A stretch of 5,911 nt of DNA from Thermoplasmata archaeon (GTDB lineage Archaea; Thermoplasmatota; Thermoplasmata; Thermoplasmatales; Thermoplasmataceae), in the NCBI GenBank assembly GCA_021801305.1, contig JAJYYD010000148.1:1-5911 (forward strand), in the 5' to 3' direction. Of this stretch, positions 1 to 5,127 are shown piece by piece; position 1 is the first letter of the stretch; every line of letters begins with the position of its first letter. Both the position numbers and the translations under genes were made by a program. The notes beneath the pieces were generated by a model that had not been told where the DNA came from, did no database searches, and worked only from the letters and a program-made list of their open reading frames with translations.

Positions 1-2
1 AT

Positions 3-1010
3 GGGCTCCTTTATGTCATGGGAAGCGATGAAAGCTACCTTCCTTTCATCATTCCTGGGAGTGGAACGACTGCCATGGAATCTGTAACTACGTTTCTACA
101 CAAAAAGGACAGGATTCTCGTCATAAGCAACGGCGTCTTTGGAAACCGCTGGGAAGGAATATTCAACAGATATGACGTGGAACTGACAATTCTGAAATCC
201 CGAGCCGGCTATTGCGTATCCGATGAAGAGATCATGAAGGAGCTGAATGGAAAGCATTACAAAATGATAATATCAACTCATGTGGAGACAAGCACAGGAG
301 TCAGGTTCCCCGTAGAAAAATATGCCCCCATATTCAGGGATCACGGGGACATTGTTGTTGTTGATGGGGTTGCCAGTGTGGGAGGAGAGATAGTAAAAGC
401 CTCAAAATGGGGCATAGACATATATTTGACTGCTTCACAAAAAGCCATTGGAGCGCCTCCAGGAGCCGGATTGCTGGTGGTAAAAAAGAAGCTTTTTCAG
501 GAATACTCGGAAGGGAATATATCGGGATATGTAACGAATCTTACCAACTGGAAACCTGTAATGGAGACGTCACTCGAAGGTAAGGGCGGATATTTTGCCA
601 CTCCACCCATAGGAGTTGTATTTTCACTGAGAAATGCTTTTGCGAGAATCATGGATGAGACAATGGAAAAACGGTCTGAAAGGCACAATGAACTTTCCAG
701 GGCCCTTAGGAACGGGATTAAATCCATGGGACTTGGAATTGTTGCCCGGGAGGGTTATGAAAGCAGCACAGTGACCGGCGTATTGCTGAATGACATCGAT
801 TCTGACATGTTCGTGAAAAATGCCCTTAAGTATGGAGTGGAATTTGCTGCAGGGGTTCACCCGGAGCTTAAAGGGAAATATTTCAGGATTGGCCACATGG
901 GATGGGTCAGCAGGGAGGATATATTCAAGGCACTCAACGCCATATACAATACATTGAAGGAGTACAACCCAAAAACTCCAAAACCCGACATGGATGCAAT
1001 TGTTGGATAA
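3..1010 (+). CDS. Class V aminotransferase, alanine/serine-glyoxylate type (5' partial)
   Basis: PLP-dependent fold-type I aminotransferase of the alanine-glyoxylate / serine-pyruvate group (COG0075-like), a soluble enzyme expected to move an amino group from alanine or serine to a 2-oxo acid such as glyoxylate. Numbering from the ATG at 18, visible landmarks are GSGTTAME (14-21, cofactor phosphate loop), HVETSTG (88-94), Asp116 in VVVDGVAS (pyridine nitrogen contact), Lys142 in SQKAIGAPPG (Schiff-base lysine), TPP (195-197) and Arg290 in FRIGHMG, the usual substrate-carboxylate arginine. All key residues are intact. The frame is open from base 3 (GLLYV before the ATG), and family members have roughly 45-50 more N-terminal residues, so the ATG at 18 is probably internal and the true start lies upstream of the window. 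The stop is TAA at 1008-1010, followed by oligo-T runs. The family is clear; the exact substrate cannot be told from sequence. Confidence 0.93.
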   Translation, partial: GLLYVMGSDESYLPFIIPGSGTTAMESVTTFLHKKDRILVISNGVFGNRWEGIFNRYDVELTILKSRAGYCVSDEEIMKELNGKHYKMIISTHVETSTGVRFPVEKYAPIFRDHGDIVVVDGVASVGGEIVKASKWGIDIYLTASQKAIGAPPGAGLLVVKKKLFQEYSEGNISGYVTNLTNWKPVMETSLEGKGGYFATPPIGVVFSLRNAFARIMDETMEKRSERHNELSRALRNGIKSMGLGIVAREGYESSTVTGVLLNDIDSDMFVKNALKYGVEFAAGVHPELKGKYFRIGHMGWVSREDIFKALNAIYNTLKEYNPKTPKPDMDAIVG

Positions 1011-1026
1011 GGCATCCTTCCACCTA

Positions 1027-1066
1027 TTTCTTTTTTGTAAACCGATTGACCACAATCCTGTTTTTT
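1027..1066 (+). terminator. Oligo-T transcription termination region after the aminotransferase
   Basis: Two T-rich runs on the plus strand, TTTCTTTTTT at 1027-1036 and TTTTTT at 1061-1066, begin 17 bases after the stop codon. Archaeal RNA polymerase commonly terminates at such runs without a hairpin. Assignment is by position and composition only. Confidence 0.5.
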
Positions 1067-1200
1067 CTGCACTAATACTATTGGCAAATACCTGCCAGTT
1101 AAGGTGGGTTTGCAGTGTTTTAGTCGTATTCTGGATCATATCAGGGAACAGTTAATAAACAGGAGATGCTGAAAGTGAATTCCCAGCCATTATCCGGTTG
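1067..1200. other. Intergenic spacer between convergent genes, no gene seen
   Basis: This stretch separates the 3' ends of the aminotransferase (+) and the zinc-knuckle/protease-fold gene (-). I see no convincing coding frame, tRNA, hairpin or repeat in it. No strong oligo-T run is visible on the minus strand, so the terminator for the minus-strand gene is not identified. Confidence 0.5.
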
Positions 1201-2148
1201 TCATCTTCTTAACAACCTTGCCCCAAATCTTTCAAGTACAGGATCGATTGGCGATACAACTGTTATATCACTTGAAGAAGCAAGTATTATTCCAATAACA
1301 TTCTTGTTTTCATCCATTACAAATGCCCCTTCGTCACCTGAAAGTGCAAAGTTTGATTTTTCCCTGGCTACTATGAACTGGTCACGGAAAATGTGCTCAC
1401 CACCTGGATAGATGACAGATACAGTGGCATCGGTACAAATTATAACCCCATATGTAGTGTCGGTTGTCCTACCCCTTTTCATTACCTTCATGCCAAGGGA
1501 TGGTTCAGCAGTGTTTCCTATGTTCCCTATCCTTACTATTCTGCCTGCCACCCCTACATCCTCATAGACCAGGGCCACTGCGCAGTCCATTGTGTTTGAG
1601 TTTCCCTTTACTGGAAGTGCGGTGGAGCTCAGGAACCCTATTACGTCCTTCTCGTTTCCCCCATCGAAGTAAGCATCTTGGGACACCTCATCCCTCAATT
1701 CAAAATTTTCCGGTGCCAAAGCTCTTCCTGAGGAGAGTATATAGAATTCGTTATCGATTATCACGACGCCTCCGATTGTGCCTGCAACAGGAAAATTTAC
1801 GTTCCCCACTGAAACTCCTCCCTGGACAGGCCTTATTTTAGTGGGTTTTGGCGATTCAGGAGGCATGATTATTATGCTTGGTGAATTTGTCCTCCAAAGA
1901 CCCATGTTGAATTCAGACGTTATGGTTTCATTCTCCCTGAAATTGTTTGAAAAAAGATTCAGGAGGAATTCCCTGTTAACTAGAGATATGCCAAGAGCAA
2001 CGAAGCTGTTCATCTTGAAAGCATAATTTACGGCTGCTTCCTTGAGTTCACGGGCAGTATCATAACCGCAGGTAAAATGGTAATGCTCATTCCCGAGAAG
2101 ATAACTGTCTTCCCCCAGTTCCCTTTCGCAGAGGCCACATTTTTCCAT
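1201..2148 (-). CDS. LIM-like zinc knuckle fused to a catalytically dead trypsin-fold domain
   Basis: A 315-residue protein of unknown function with no signal peptide or membrane helix. Numbered from ATG 2148: residues 4-27 form a C-x2-C-x16-H-x2-C knuckle (Cys4, Cys7, His24, Cys27), the spacing of the first half of a LIM domain. Residues about 30-85 look helical, about 98-110 are a Pro-rich linker, and 110-315 resemble chymotrypsin/trypsin-fold domains of bacteria and archaea (GGVSVG, AGTIGGVV, RGRTTDTTYG, IDPVLERFG). The usual His of the LSNNHVLA-like motif is Arg142 (SSGRALA), the Asp is kept (Asp188, NTMDCAVA), and the GDSG nucleophile is Glu273 (SGDEGAF). Two of three triad residues are therefore gone, so binding or scaffolding is more likely than proteolysis. 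Start choice: an in-frame TTG at 2178 lies too close to the TATA boxes (2183-2198) to be inside the mRNA, so ATG 2148 is preferred. The fold call is by motif recognition. Confidence 0.82.
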   Translation of the reverse strand: MEKCGLCERELGEDSYLLGNEHYHFTCGYDTARELKEAAVNYAFKMNSFVALGISLVNREFLLNLFSNNFRENETITSEFNMGLWRTNSPSIIIMPPESPKPTKIRPVQGGVSVGNVNFPVAGTIGGVVIIDNEFYILSSGRALAPENFELRDEVSQDAYFDGGNEKDVIGFLSSTALPVKGNSNTMDCAVALVYEDVGVAGRIVRIGNIGNTAEPSLGMKVMKRGRTTDTTYGVIICTDATVSVIYPGGEHIFRDQFIVAREKSNFALSGDEGAFVMDENKNVIGIILASSSDITVVSPIDPVLERFGARLLRR

Positions 2149-2182
2149 ATAGATTTTTCCCGGTAGTCTCAGGCTCAATACA

Positions 2183-2198
2183 TTTTATAGATATAAAA
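2183..2198 (-). promoter_or_regulatory. TATA-like promoter of the zinc-knuckle/protease-fold gene
   Basis: On the minus strand, TTTTATAT (2198-2191) is followed by CTATAAAA (2190-2183). With the usual archaeal spacing of about 26 bases, initiation would fall near 2161-2168, just ahead of ATG 2148 and downstream of the alternative TTG at 2178. A short inverted repeat, CAAAT-TG-ATTTG at 2199-2210, lies directly upstream. It is AT-rich and may be chance. Confidence 0.5.
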
Positions 2199-2237
2199 CA
2201 AATTGATTTGATATTTTTTAAAAAAATAGAAAAATAC

Positions 2238-2258
2238 TGGTTTTAAAAATTATATTAA
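2238..2258 (-). terminator. Oligo-T termination region after the DUF981-like gene
   Basis: Read on the minus strand, the bases just past the TAA stop contain two TTTTT runs (2261-2257 and 2249-2245) inside very AT-rich sequence. The duplicated unit AAAAATTAT appears on the plus strand at 2245-2253 and 2257-2265. This fits archaeal intrinsic termination, but no hairpin is visible. Confidence 0.45.
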
Positions 2259-2261
2259 AAA

Positions 2262-2876
2262 TTATGGTGGTGATAGGAGATGCTGTGGAACTGCTTCGAT
2301 TGCTGTTATGGCAGCCAGTATTGCAGATATTATGAGGCCAAGCCAGAACAATACAAGTATTACAGTCCAACCCTTTGAGACTTTCTCCCTTCCCGGCAGC
2401 ATGTCGTATATGAGTGTTGTGGGGAAGGTGAAGACTCCGGTCAGGCCAAACGCTATGTATAGGCCAAGCATTGCAATTGGGCTTGATGTCATCTTGTCAA
2501 TGTATGCATTGGCGCCGTAGTAGATCGCTATTATTCCAGCAAAGAAAGCAAGTATACCAACGTACTGGAGCTTCTGCCTGTACCCTATGGCTACTGCCAT
2601 CATAACCAGAATCATTCCGATGAACATGTAAGGGTCGTAAAAGAGGATATTATAGCTGCCCGGAAGCGGCCATGTCATTTCCCCATAAAATCCCATTATC
2701 AGGATAACTACTCCCAGTACACCCAATGGAAATACCCCTGGTTTAAGTATCTCCTCGATATTCTTTGCACCATTTTTCCTGTATTCAAGATAAACTGATG
2801 CGGTCATATACACTGAAACTATGCCCACTAAAGCAAGGGTGAACAGTTCCATTGCCAGATCGTCAATAAATGCCAT
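2262..2876 (-). CDS. DUF981-like six-helix integral membrane protein
   Basis: A 204-residue membrane protein of unknown function. It matches my recollection of the archaeal DUF981 family in length and in features such as the loop FYGEMTWPLPGSYN. Hydrophobic segments fall at about 9-30, 48-66, 79-98, 104-126, 132-156 and 170-193, giving six probable helices. Short basic loops (EYRKNGAKN near 31-39, GYRQK 98-102, PGREKVSKG 161-169) suggest the cytoplasmic faces. Within or next to helices are acidic or aromatic residues that could matter, including Glu66, Trp69 and Asp81-Pro82. There is no signal peptide and no recognisable catalytic motif. The ATG at 2876 has a GGTGA ribosome-binding site 8 bases upstream, unlike neighbours that look leaderless, so the start is well supported. 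It is flanked by promoters on both sides and is probably transcribed alone. Confidence 0.85.
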   Translation of the reverse strand: MAFIDDLAMELFTLALVGIVSVYMTASVYLEYRKNGAKNIEEILKPGVFPLGVLGVVILIMGFYGEMTWPLPGSYNILFYDPYMFIGMILVMMAVAIGYRQKLQYVGILAFFAGIIAIYYGANAYIDKMTSSPIAMLGLYIAFGLTGVFTFPTTLIYDMLPGREKVSKGWTVILVLFWLGLIISAILAAITAIEAVPQHLLSPP

Positions 2877-2884
2877 TTTTTATG

Positions 2885-2889
2885 TCACC
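2885..2889 (-). promoter_or_regulatory. Shine-Dalgarno site GGTGA for the DUF981-like gene
   Basis: GGTGA on the minus strand ends 8 bases before ATG 2876 and is complementary to the usual archaeal 16S rRNA 3' end. It fixes the start codon and implies an mRNA with a real leader. Confidence 0.65.
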
Positions 2890-2926
2890 AGAGTTTTATC
2901 TCCGAGCCCTACTAAAAACTATGTAC

Positions 2927-2952
2927 TTATATTTCAGGTGTGCGTTTTATAT
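2927..2952 (-). promoter_or_regulatory. Two candidate TATA boxes for the DUF981-like gene
   Basis: On the minus strand, ATATAAAA (2952-2945) and AAATATAA (2934-2927) both fit the archaeal TATA consensus. They predict starts near 2922 or 2904, giving leaders of roughly 45 or 28 bases that would include the GGTGA site. The perfect palindrome ATTGTTAACAAT (2957-2968) lies just upstream of the first box. Confidence 0.45.
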
Positions 2953-2956
2953 CAAG

Positions 2957-2968
2957 ATTGTTAACAAT
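2957..2968. repeat. 12-bp perfect palindrome ATTGTTAACAAT
   Basis: A perfect inverted repeat without a spacer, four bases upstream of the distal TATA box of the DUF981-like gene and in the 3' flank of the zinc-ribbon gene. It could be bound by a dimeric regulator. It is short and AT-rich, so chance is not excluded. Confidence 0.35.
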
Positions 2969-3000
2969 ATTTATCCCTGTACCAAAATCTGCCTAATGGT

Positions 3001-3213
3001 TCACTGCCCGAATTGTCCTGAATTGTTGTCTGCCCTATCTGCATCGGTTACGTGATATCTCGTCCTTTTGCGACATTGTGGACATTTGACTGAAAACGCA
3101 TGAGGGCCATACTTGAACACAATACCGAGGTCCGAAAATGAATTTATTTCACTGTAATTGAACTGGAACTCCTTTCCGCAGTTTGGACATTTTAGATTGT
3201 ATAATGTTGCCAT
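3001..3213 (-). CDS. Small zinc-ribbon protein, 70 residues
   Basis: A soluble small protein with two CPxC knuckles, Cys9-Pro-Asn-Cys12 and Cys44-Pro-Gln-Cys47, expected to hold one zinc ion as a zinc ribbon. The 31 residues between the knuckles (FQFNYSEINSF then GIVFKYGPHAFSVK) would form the ribbon strands. A basic stretch RKRTRYHV (48-55) follows the second knuckle and could contact nucleic acid. The C-terminus (56-70) is polar and probably flexible. Such proteins in archaea may bind DNA, RNA or protein partners, and the sequence does not say which. A TATA-like box centred about 27 bases before ATG 3213 implies a leaderless mRNA, and a 19-bp palindrome abuts that box, suggesting regulated transcription. 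No better family assignment was recognised. Confidence 0.8.
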   Translation of the reverse strand: MATLYNLKCPNCGKEFQFNYSEINSFSDLGIVFKYGPHAFSVKCPQCRKRTRYHVTDADRADNNSGQFGQ

Positions 3214-3236
3214 TGGAATTCTTCATTTGCCAGCAG

Positions 3237-3244
3237 TATATTTA
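3237..3244 (-). promoter_or_regulatory. TATA-like box of the zinc-ribbon gene
   Basis: Minus-strand TAAATATA (3244-3237) within AAAATAAATATAC is centred about 27 bases upstream of the A of ATG 3213, the spacing expected for a leaderless transcript. No Shine-Dalgarno sequence precedes the ATG, in agreement. Confidence 0.55.
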
Positions 3245-3245
3245 T

Positions 3246-3264
3246 TTTGCCGGAATCCGGCAAA
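3246..3264. promoter_or_regulatory. 19-bp perfect palindrome, candidate operator
   Basis: TTTGCCGGA-A-TCCGGCAAA is a perfect inverted repeat with a single central base and a GC-rich core in an otherwise AT-rich gap. It sits directly upstream of the TATA box of the zinc-ribbon gene, over the TFB-recognition region, where a bound dimer could affect TBP/TFB loading. Related half-sites lie on each side: TTTGCC at 3226-3231 and GGCAA-AGC-TTGCC at 3259-3271. A terminator role is less likely because no T run follows on the minus strand. Confidence 0.55.
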
Positions 3265-3323
3265 GCTTGCCATTTTAAGCTATTCCATTAAATTTTCTAC
3301 CCTGGAAACCTCAATAAATGCGC

Positions 3324-3356
3324 AAAAATAGAATGGATTAAAATGGGAATATCCCA
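3324..3356 (-). terminator. Possible terminator after the gene with the basic tail
   Basis: On the minus strand a small hairpin-capable palindrome, TGGGA-TAT-TCCCA (3356-3344), is followed by ATTTTAA and then TATTTTTG (T run near 3329-3325). It lies 55 or more bases beyond the TAA stop at 3411. Support is weak because the stem is only 5 bp and the T run is not adjacent. Confidence 0.25.
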
Positions 3357-3410
3357 ACTTTATCTTATGGCTTTAACCTCTGCTGAAACCTCGGGGTACG
3401 GGGAGGGATA

Positions 3411-3767
3411 TTACTTCACAGTCTTTCTGGCTGTCTGCCTGACTGTGCCGGTTGTTTTCGCAGTGGAGGTTTTTTCTGCTGCTGATGTTTTTTTAGTCCT
3501 GGACGCACTTTTTGGCCTTGATAGAACAGCAAGTGCCTGATCTACAGTAACTGCTGATTCCAGACGTTCAGCCAGGTCTGTTTCTCCTATTGACCTGAGC
3601 CAGCTGGATATATGCTTCTGGCCCAGATGGTACTGGACACATCCAGGGTCTATATCTTTAAGCCTCTTCAGTTCACTCTCGAGTTCTTTCCTGTCGTGTG
3701 CAACGCCTTTGACACAGTAGTAGTATGATCTAAAATAGAATGGTTCCATGTTTACTAATTTATTCAT
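3411..3767 (-). CDS. Small DUF5752-like protein with a histone H1-like basic tail
   Basis: A 118-residue soluble protein of unknown function. Residues 7-72 form the ordered part, with MEPFYFRSYYYCVKG, an amphipathic charged helix (DRKELESELKRLKDID, 25-40) and YHLGQKHISSWLRSIGETDL (46-65). This pattern reminds me of archaeal/bacterial DUF5752-type proteins, but I hold that only tentatively. Residues 85-118 are a low-complexity tail with ten Lys/Arg, thirteen Ser/Thr and one acidic residue, much like histone H1 tails or the tails of some bacterial nucleoid proteins. It is probably disordered and able to bind DNA or RNA. The start is ambiguous between ATG 3767 and ATG 3749 (MEPFYF); neither has a Shine-Dalgarno site, and the AT-rich upstream region offers TATA-like sequences for either. 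It stands 197 bases upstream of the zinc-ribbon gene on the same strand, so co-transcription is possible but not indicated. Confidence 0.75.
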   Translation of the reverse strand: MNKLVNMEPFYFRSYYYCVKGVAHDRKELESELKRLKDIDPGCVQYHLGQKHISSWLRSIGETDLAERLESAVTVDQALAVLSRPKSASRTKKTSAAEKTSTAKTTGTVRQTARKTVK

Positions 3768-3778
3768 ATTCTATTAAG

Positions 3779-3830
3779 ATTTTGATTTTTATTTTTGATG
3801 TGGATCTGCAATAGTTCAAACAAATATAGA
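3779..3830 (-). promoter_or_regulatory. AT-rich promoter region of the gene with the basic tail
   Basis: Minus-strand TCTATATTTG (3830-3821) and AAAAATAAAAATC (around 3797-3785) are TATA-like. The first would start transcription near 3800, serving ATG 3767 with a short leader. The second would start near 3765, favouring ATG 3749. The sequence does not decide between them. Confidence 0.3.
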
Positions 3831-3907
3831 TTATTTTTTAATCCATGATATAAATCCAATGTACAAAAAAGCCTCCTTCATTGTGGCAGGTTCAAAGCTT
3901 TCAGAAT

Positions 3908-3917
3908 AATATTTAAG
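3908..3917 (+). promoter_or_regulatory. TATA-like box of the potassium channel gene
   Basis: AATATTTAAG is centred about 28 bases before ATG 3941, as expected for a leaderless archaeal mRNA. It also argues against the in-frame TTG at 3923, which would lie upstream of the predicted transcription start. A short palindrome AAAGCTTT (3894-3901) lies just upstream. Confidence 0.5.
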
Positions 3918-3940
3918 CATCCTTGAAGTTCCTTACTAAG

Positions 3941-5071
3941 ATGGAAAAACCGGGAGGAGATGACAGGATACCAGTCTTTGTTTCCATTTCTGGCCTTTTG
4001 ACCGTTATACTGGGAATCATTCTGATTTTTTCACCATCTGTTTATATTTTCAATATTATAAGCCGGTCTTTCATAGACTATGAGAAGGATTTTACAATTT
4101 TCACCATAATTGCGGGCTTAATTCTCATAAGAAACGGTTTTAACATGAGGGAACGCAGAAGACGAACATGGATTTTCTCTATCTCGCTAATAATTATTGT
4201 TACCATACTTCTCGGATTTAACAGTGTGACGGTATTCATACCCATACTTGTTGGTATTTTCTTCAACTTATACGTAATTTACAGGCTTTTAAAAGCAAGA
4301 AACATATACAGATTTCCTTCGACCAGGCTCATCAATATTGAGTTCGCCGCATCATTTATCACAATTGTATTTACCCTTTCATATGGTATTGCAGGAACCC
4401 TGTTTCTGGGAAAGAGCTTTGATCCTCCCATACTCAATGCAGGCCAGGCAATTTACTTTACCGGAGAGACTGTAACTACCCTCGGTTTTGGAGACATACT
4501 CCCCGTAACACTTACTGCGAGGCTTTTTACGATCTCACTCGCCGTGCTTGGAATCGCATCTTTTTTTGGAGCAATGGTTATATTGATTTCACCCATCATA
4601 GAGAGGAGAATTGGTGGTCTGGTGGAGGTACTCAAAAAACAGCAGTTGAAGGGACTGAAGAACTACACGCTTGTATGCGGATTTTCCGGCTATATTTCAG
4701 AGTACCTTAAGGATGTGAAGGGAAAAGGGGGCGTGGTTATTATAATGACCAGGGACCAGAAAATTATTGAGCCGGTAAAAGAGACCGGATTCCTCATACT
4801 TGAAGAGAATCCAGCTGATGAAAACTCTTTGAAAGACTTCAATTTTTCCGATGCCAGGACAATACTTGTTGCATCGGAAGATGATGGGCAGAACCTGATG
4901 ATTGCAGCGTCATTTTTCCAGATGAACGACCAGGAGAACCTGAGAAAAAAAATTACTATACTTGTGAAATCACCGGATCTCCTGCAAAAATTCAAGTTAT
5001 TCCAATACAGGGTCATGGATATATACTCCATTATCGGGAATTACATTCTTTCTACTGACACTGAAAGTTGA
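3941..5071 (+). CDS. RCK-type potassium channel with unusual four-helix N-terminus
   Basis: A 376-residue membrane protein, probably a tetrameric potassium channel. Numbered from ATG 3941: hydrophobic segments at about 11-32, 51-67, 77-93 and 97-115, then outer pore helix 133-155, pore helix about 168-180, selectivity filter TLGFGD (180-185) and inner helix 192-217. Residues 242-376 form a cytosolic Rossmann-like RCK (TrkA-N) domain starting YTLVCGFSGYI. The glycine motif reads G-F-S-G-Y-I rather than GxGxxG, recalling the Kch/BK-type VCGHS and possibly lacking classical NAD binding. No RCK-C domain follows. The first four helices carry no spaced arginines typical of an S4 voltage sensor. Instead they have a basic cluster RERRRR (70-75) between helices 2 and 3, and they resemble the membrane part of lysyl-phosphatidylglycerol synthases. 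ATG is preferred over TTG 3923 on promoter spacing. The pore call is firm; gating ligand unknown. Confidence 0.9.
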   Translation: MEKPGGDDRIPVFVSISGLLTVILGIILIFSPSVYIFNIISRSFIDYEKDFTIFTIIAGLILIRNGFNMRERRRRTWIFSISLIIIVTILLGFNSVTVFIPILVGIFFNLYVIYRLLKARNIYRFPSTRLINIEFAASFITIVFTLSYGIAGTLFLGKSFDPPILNAGQAIYFTGETVTTLGFGDILPVTLTARLFTISLAVLGIASFFGAMVILISPIIERRIGGLVEVLKKQQLKGLKNYTLVCGFSGYISEYLKDVKGKGGVVIIMTRDQKIIEPVKETGFLILEENPADENSLKDFNFSDARTILVASEDDGQNLMIAASFFQMNDQENLRKKITILVKSPDLLQKFKLFQYRVMDIYSIIGNYILSTDTES

Positions 5072-5127
5072 ATCAGAAATTGGAATAACATCCAGCGTGT
5101 ATTATACGATTTGGTCATGAACTTTTT
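5072..5127. other. Short convergent gap between two channel genes
   Basis: Forty-three bases separate the two stop codons. No hairpin or T run lies in the gap itself. The nearest plus-strand T run, TTTTT at 5123-5127, is inside the 3' end of the MscS gene, so the channel transcripts may overlap antisense at their ends. Confidence 0.4.

Noticed and set aside
624..1139. 171-codon open frame on the minus strand opposite the aminotransferase
   Set aside because: It lies mostly antisense to a well-conserved enzyme, its translation shows no recognisable domain, and no promoter was seen.
1464..1841. 125-codon plus-strand frame opposite the protease-fold gene
   Set aside because: Its translation is Ser/Pro/Arg/Leu-rich low-quality sequence typical of an antisense shadow; the minus-strand gene explains the region.
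1201..2148. Active HtrA/trypsin-like serine protease
   Set aside because: The His and Ser positions are Arg and Glu, there is no signal peptide, and no PDZ domain is visible.
2245..2265. Tandem AAAAATTAT units as a possible repeat array
   Set aside because: Only two copies in very AT-rich DNA; better explained as termination sequence.
3246..3264. Palindrome as a rho-independent terminator or transposon end
   Set aside because: No T run follows it in the needed direction, no transposase or target duplication is nearby, and its position against a TATA box fits an operator better.
3343..3540. 65-codon plus-strand frame that looks like a small membrane peptide
   Set aside because: Most of it is the complement of the Lys/Ala/Thr-rich tail, which reads as hydrophobic residues in antisense; no family match or ribosome-binding site.
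4690..5031. 113-codon minus-strand frame inside the potassium channel gene
   Set aside because: Antisense to the conserved RCK domain with no recognisable motif.
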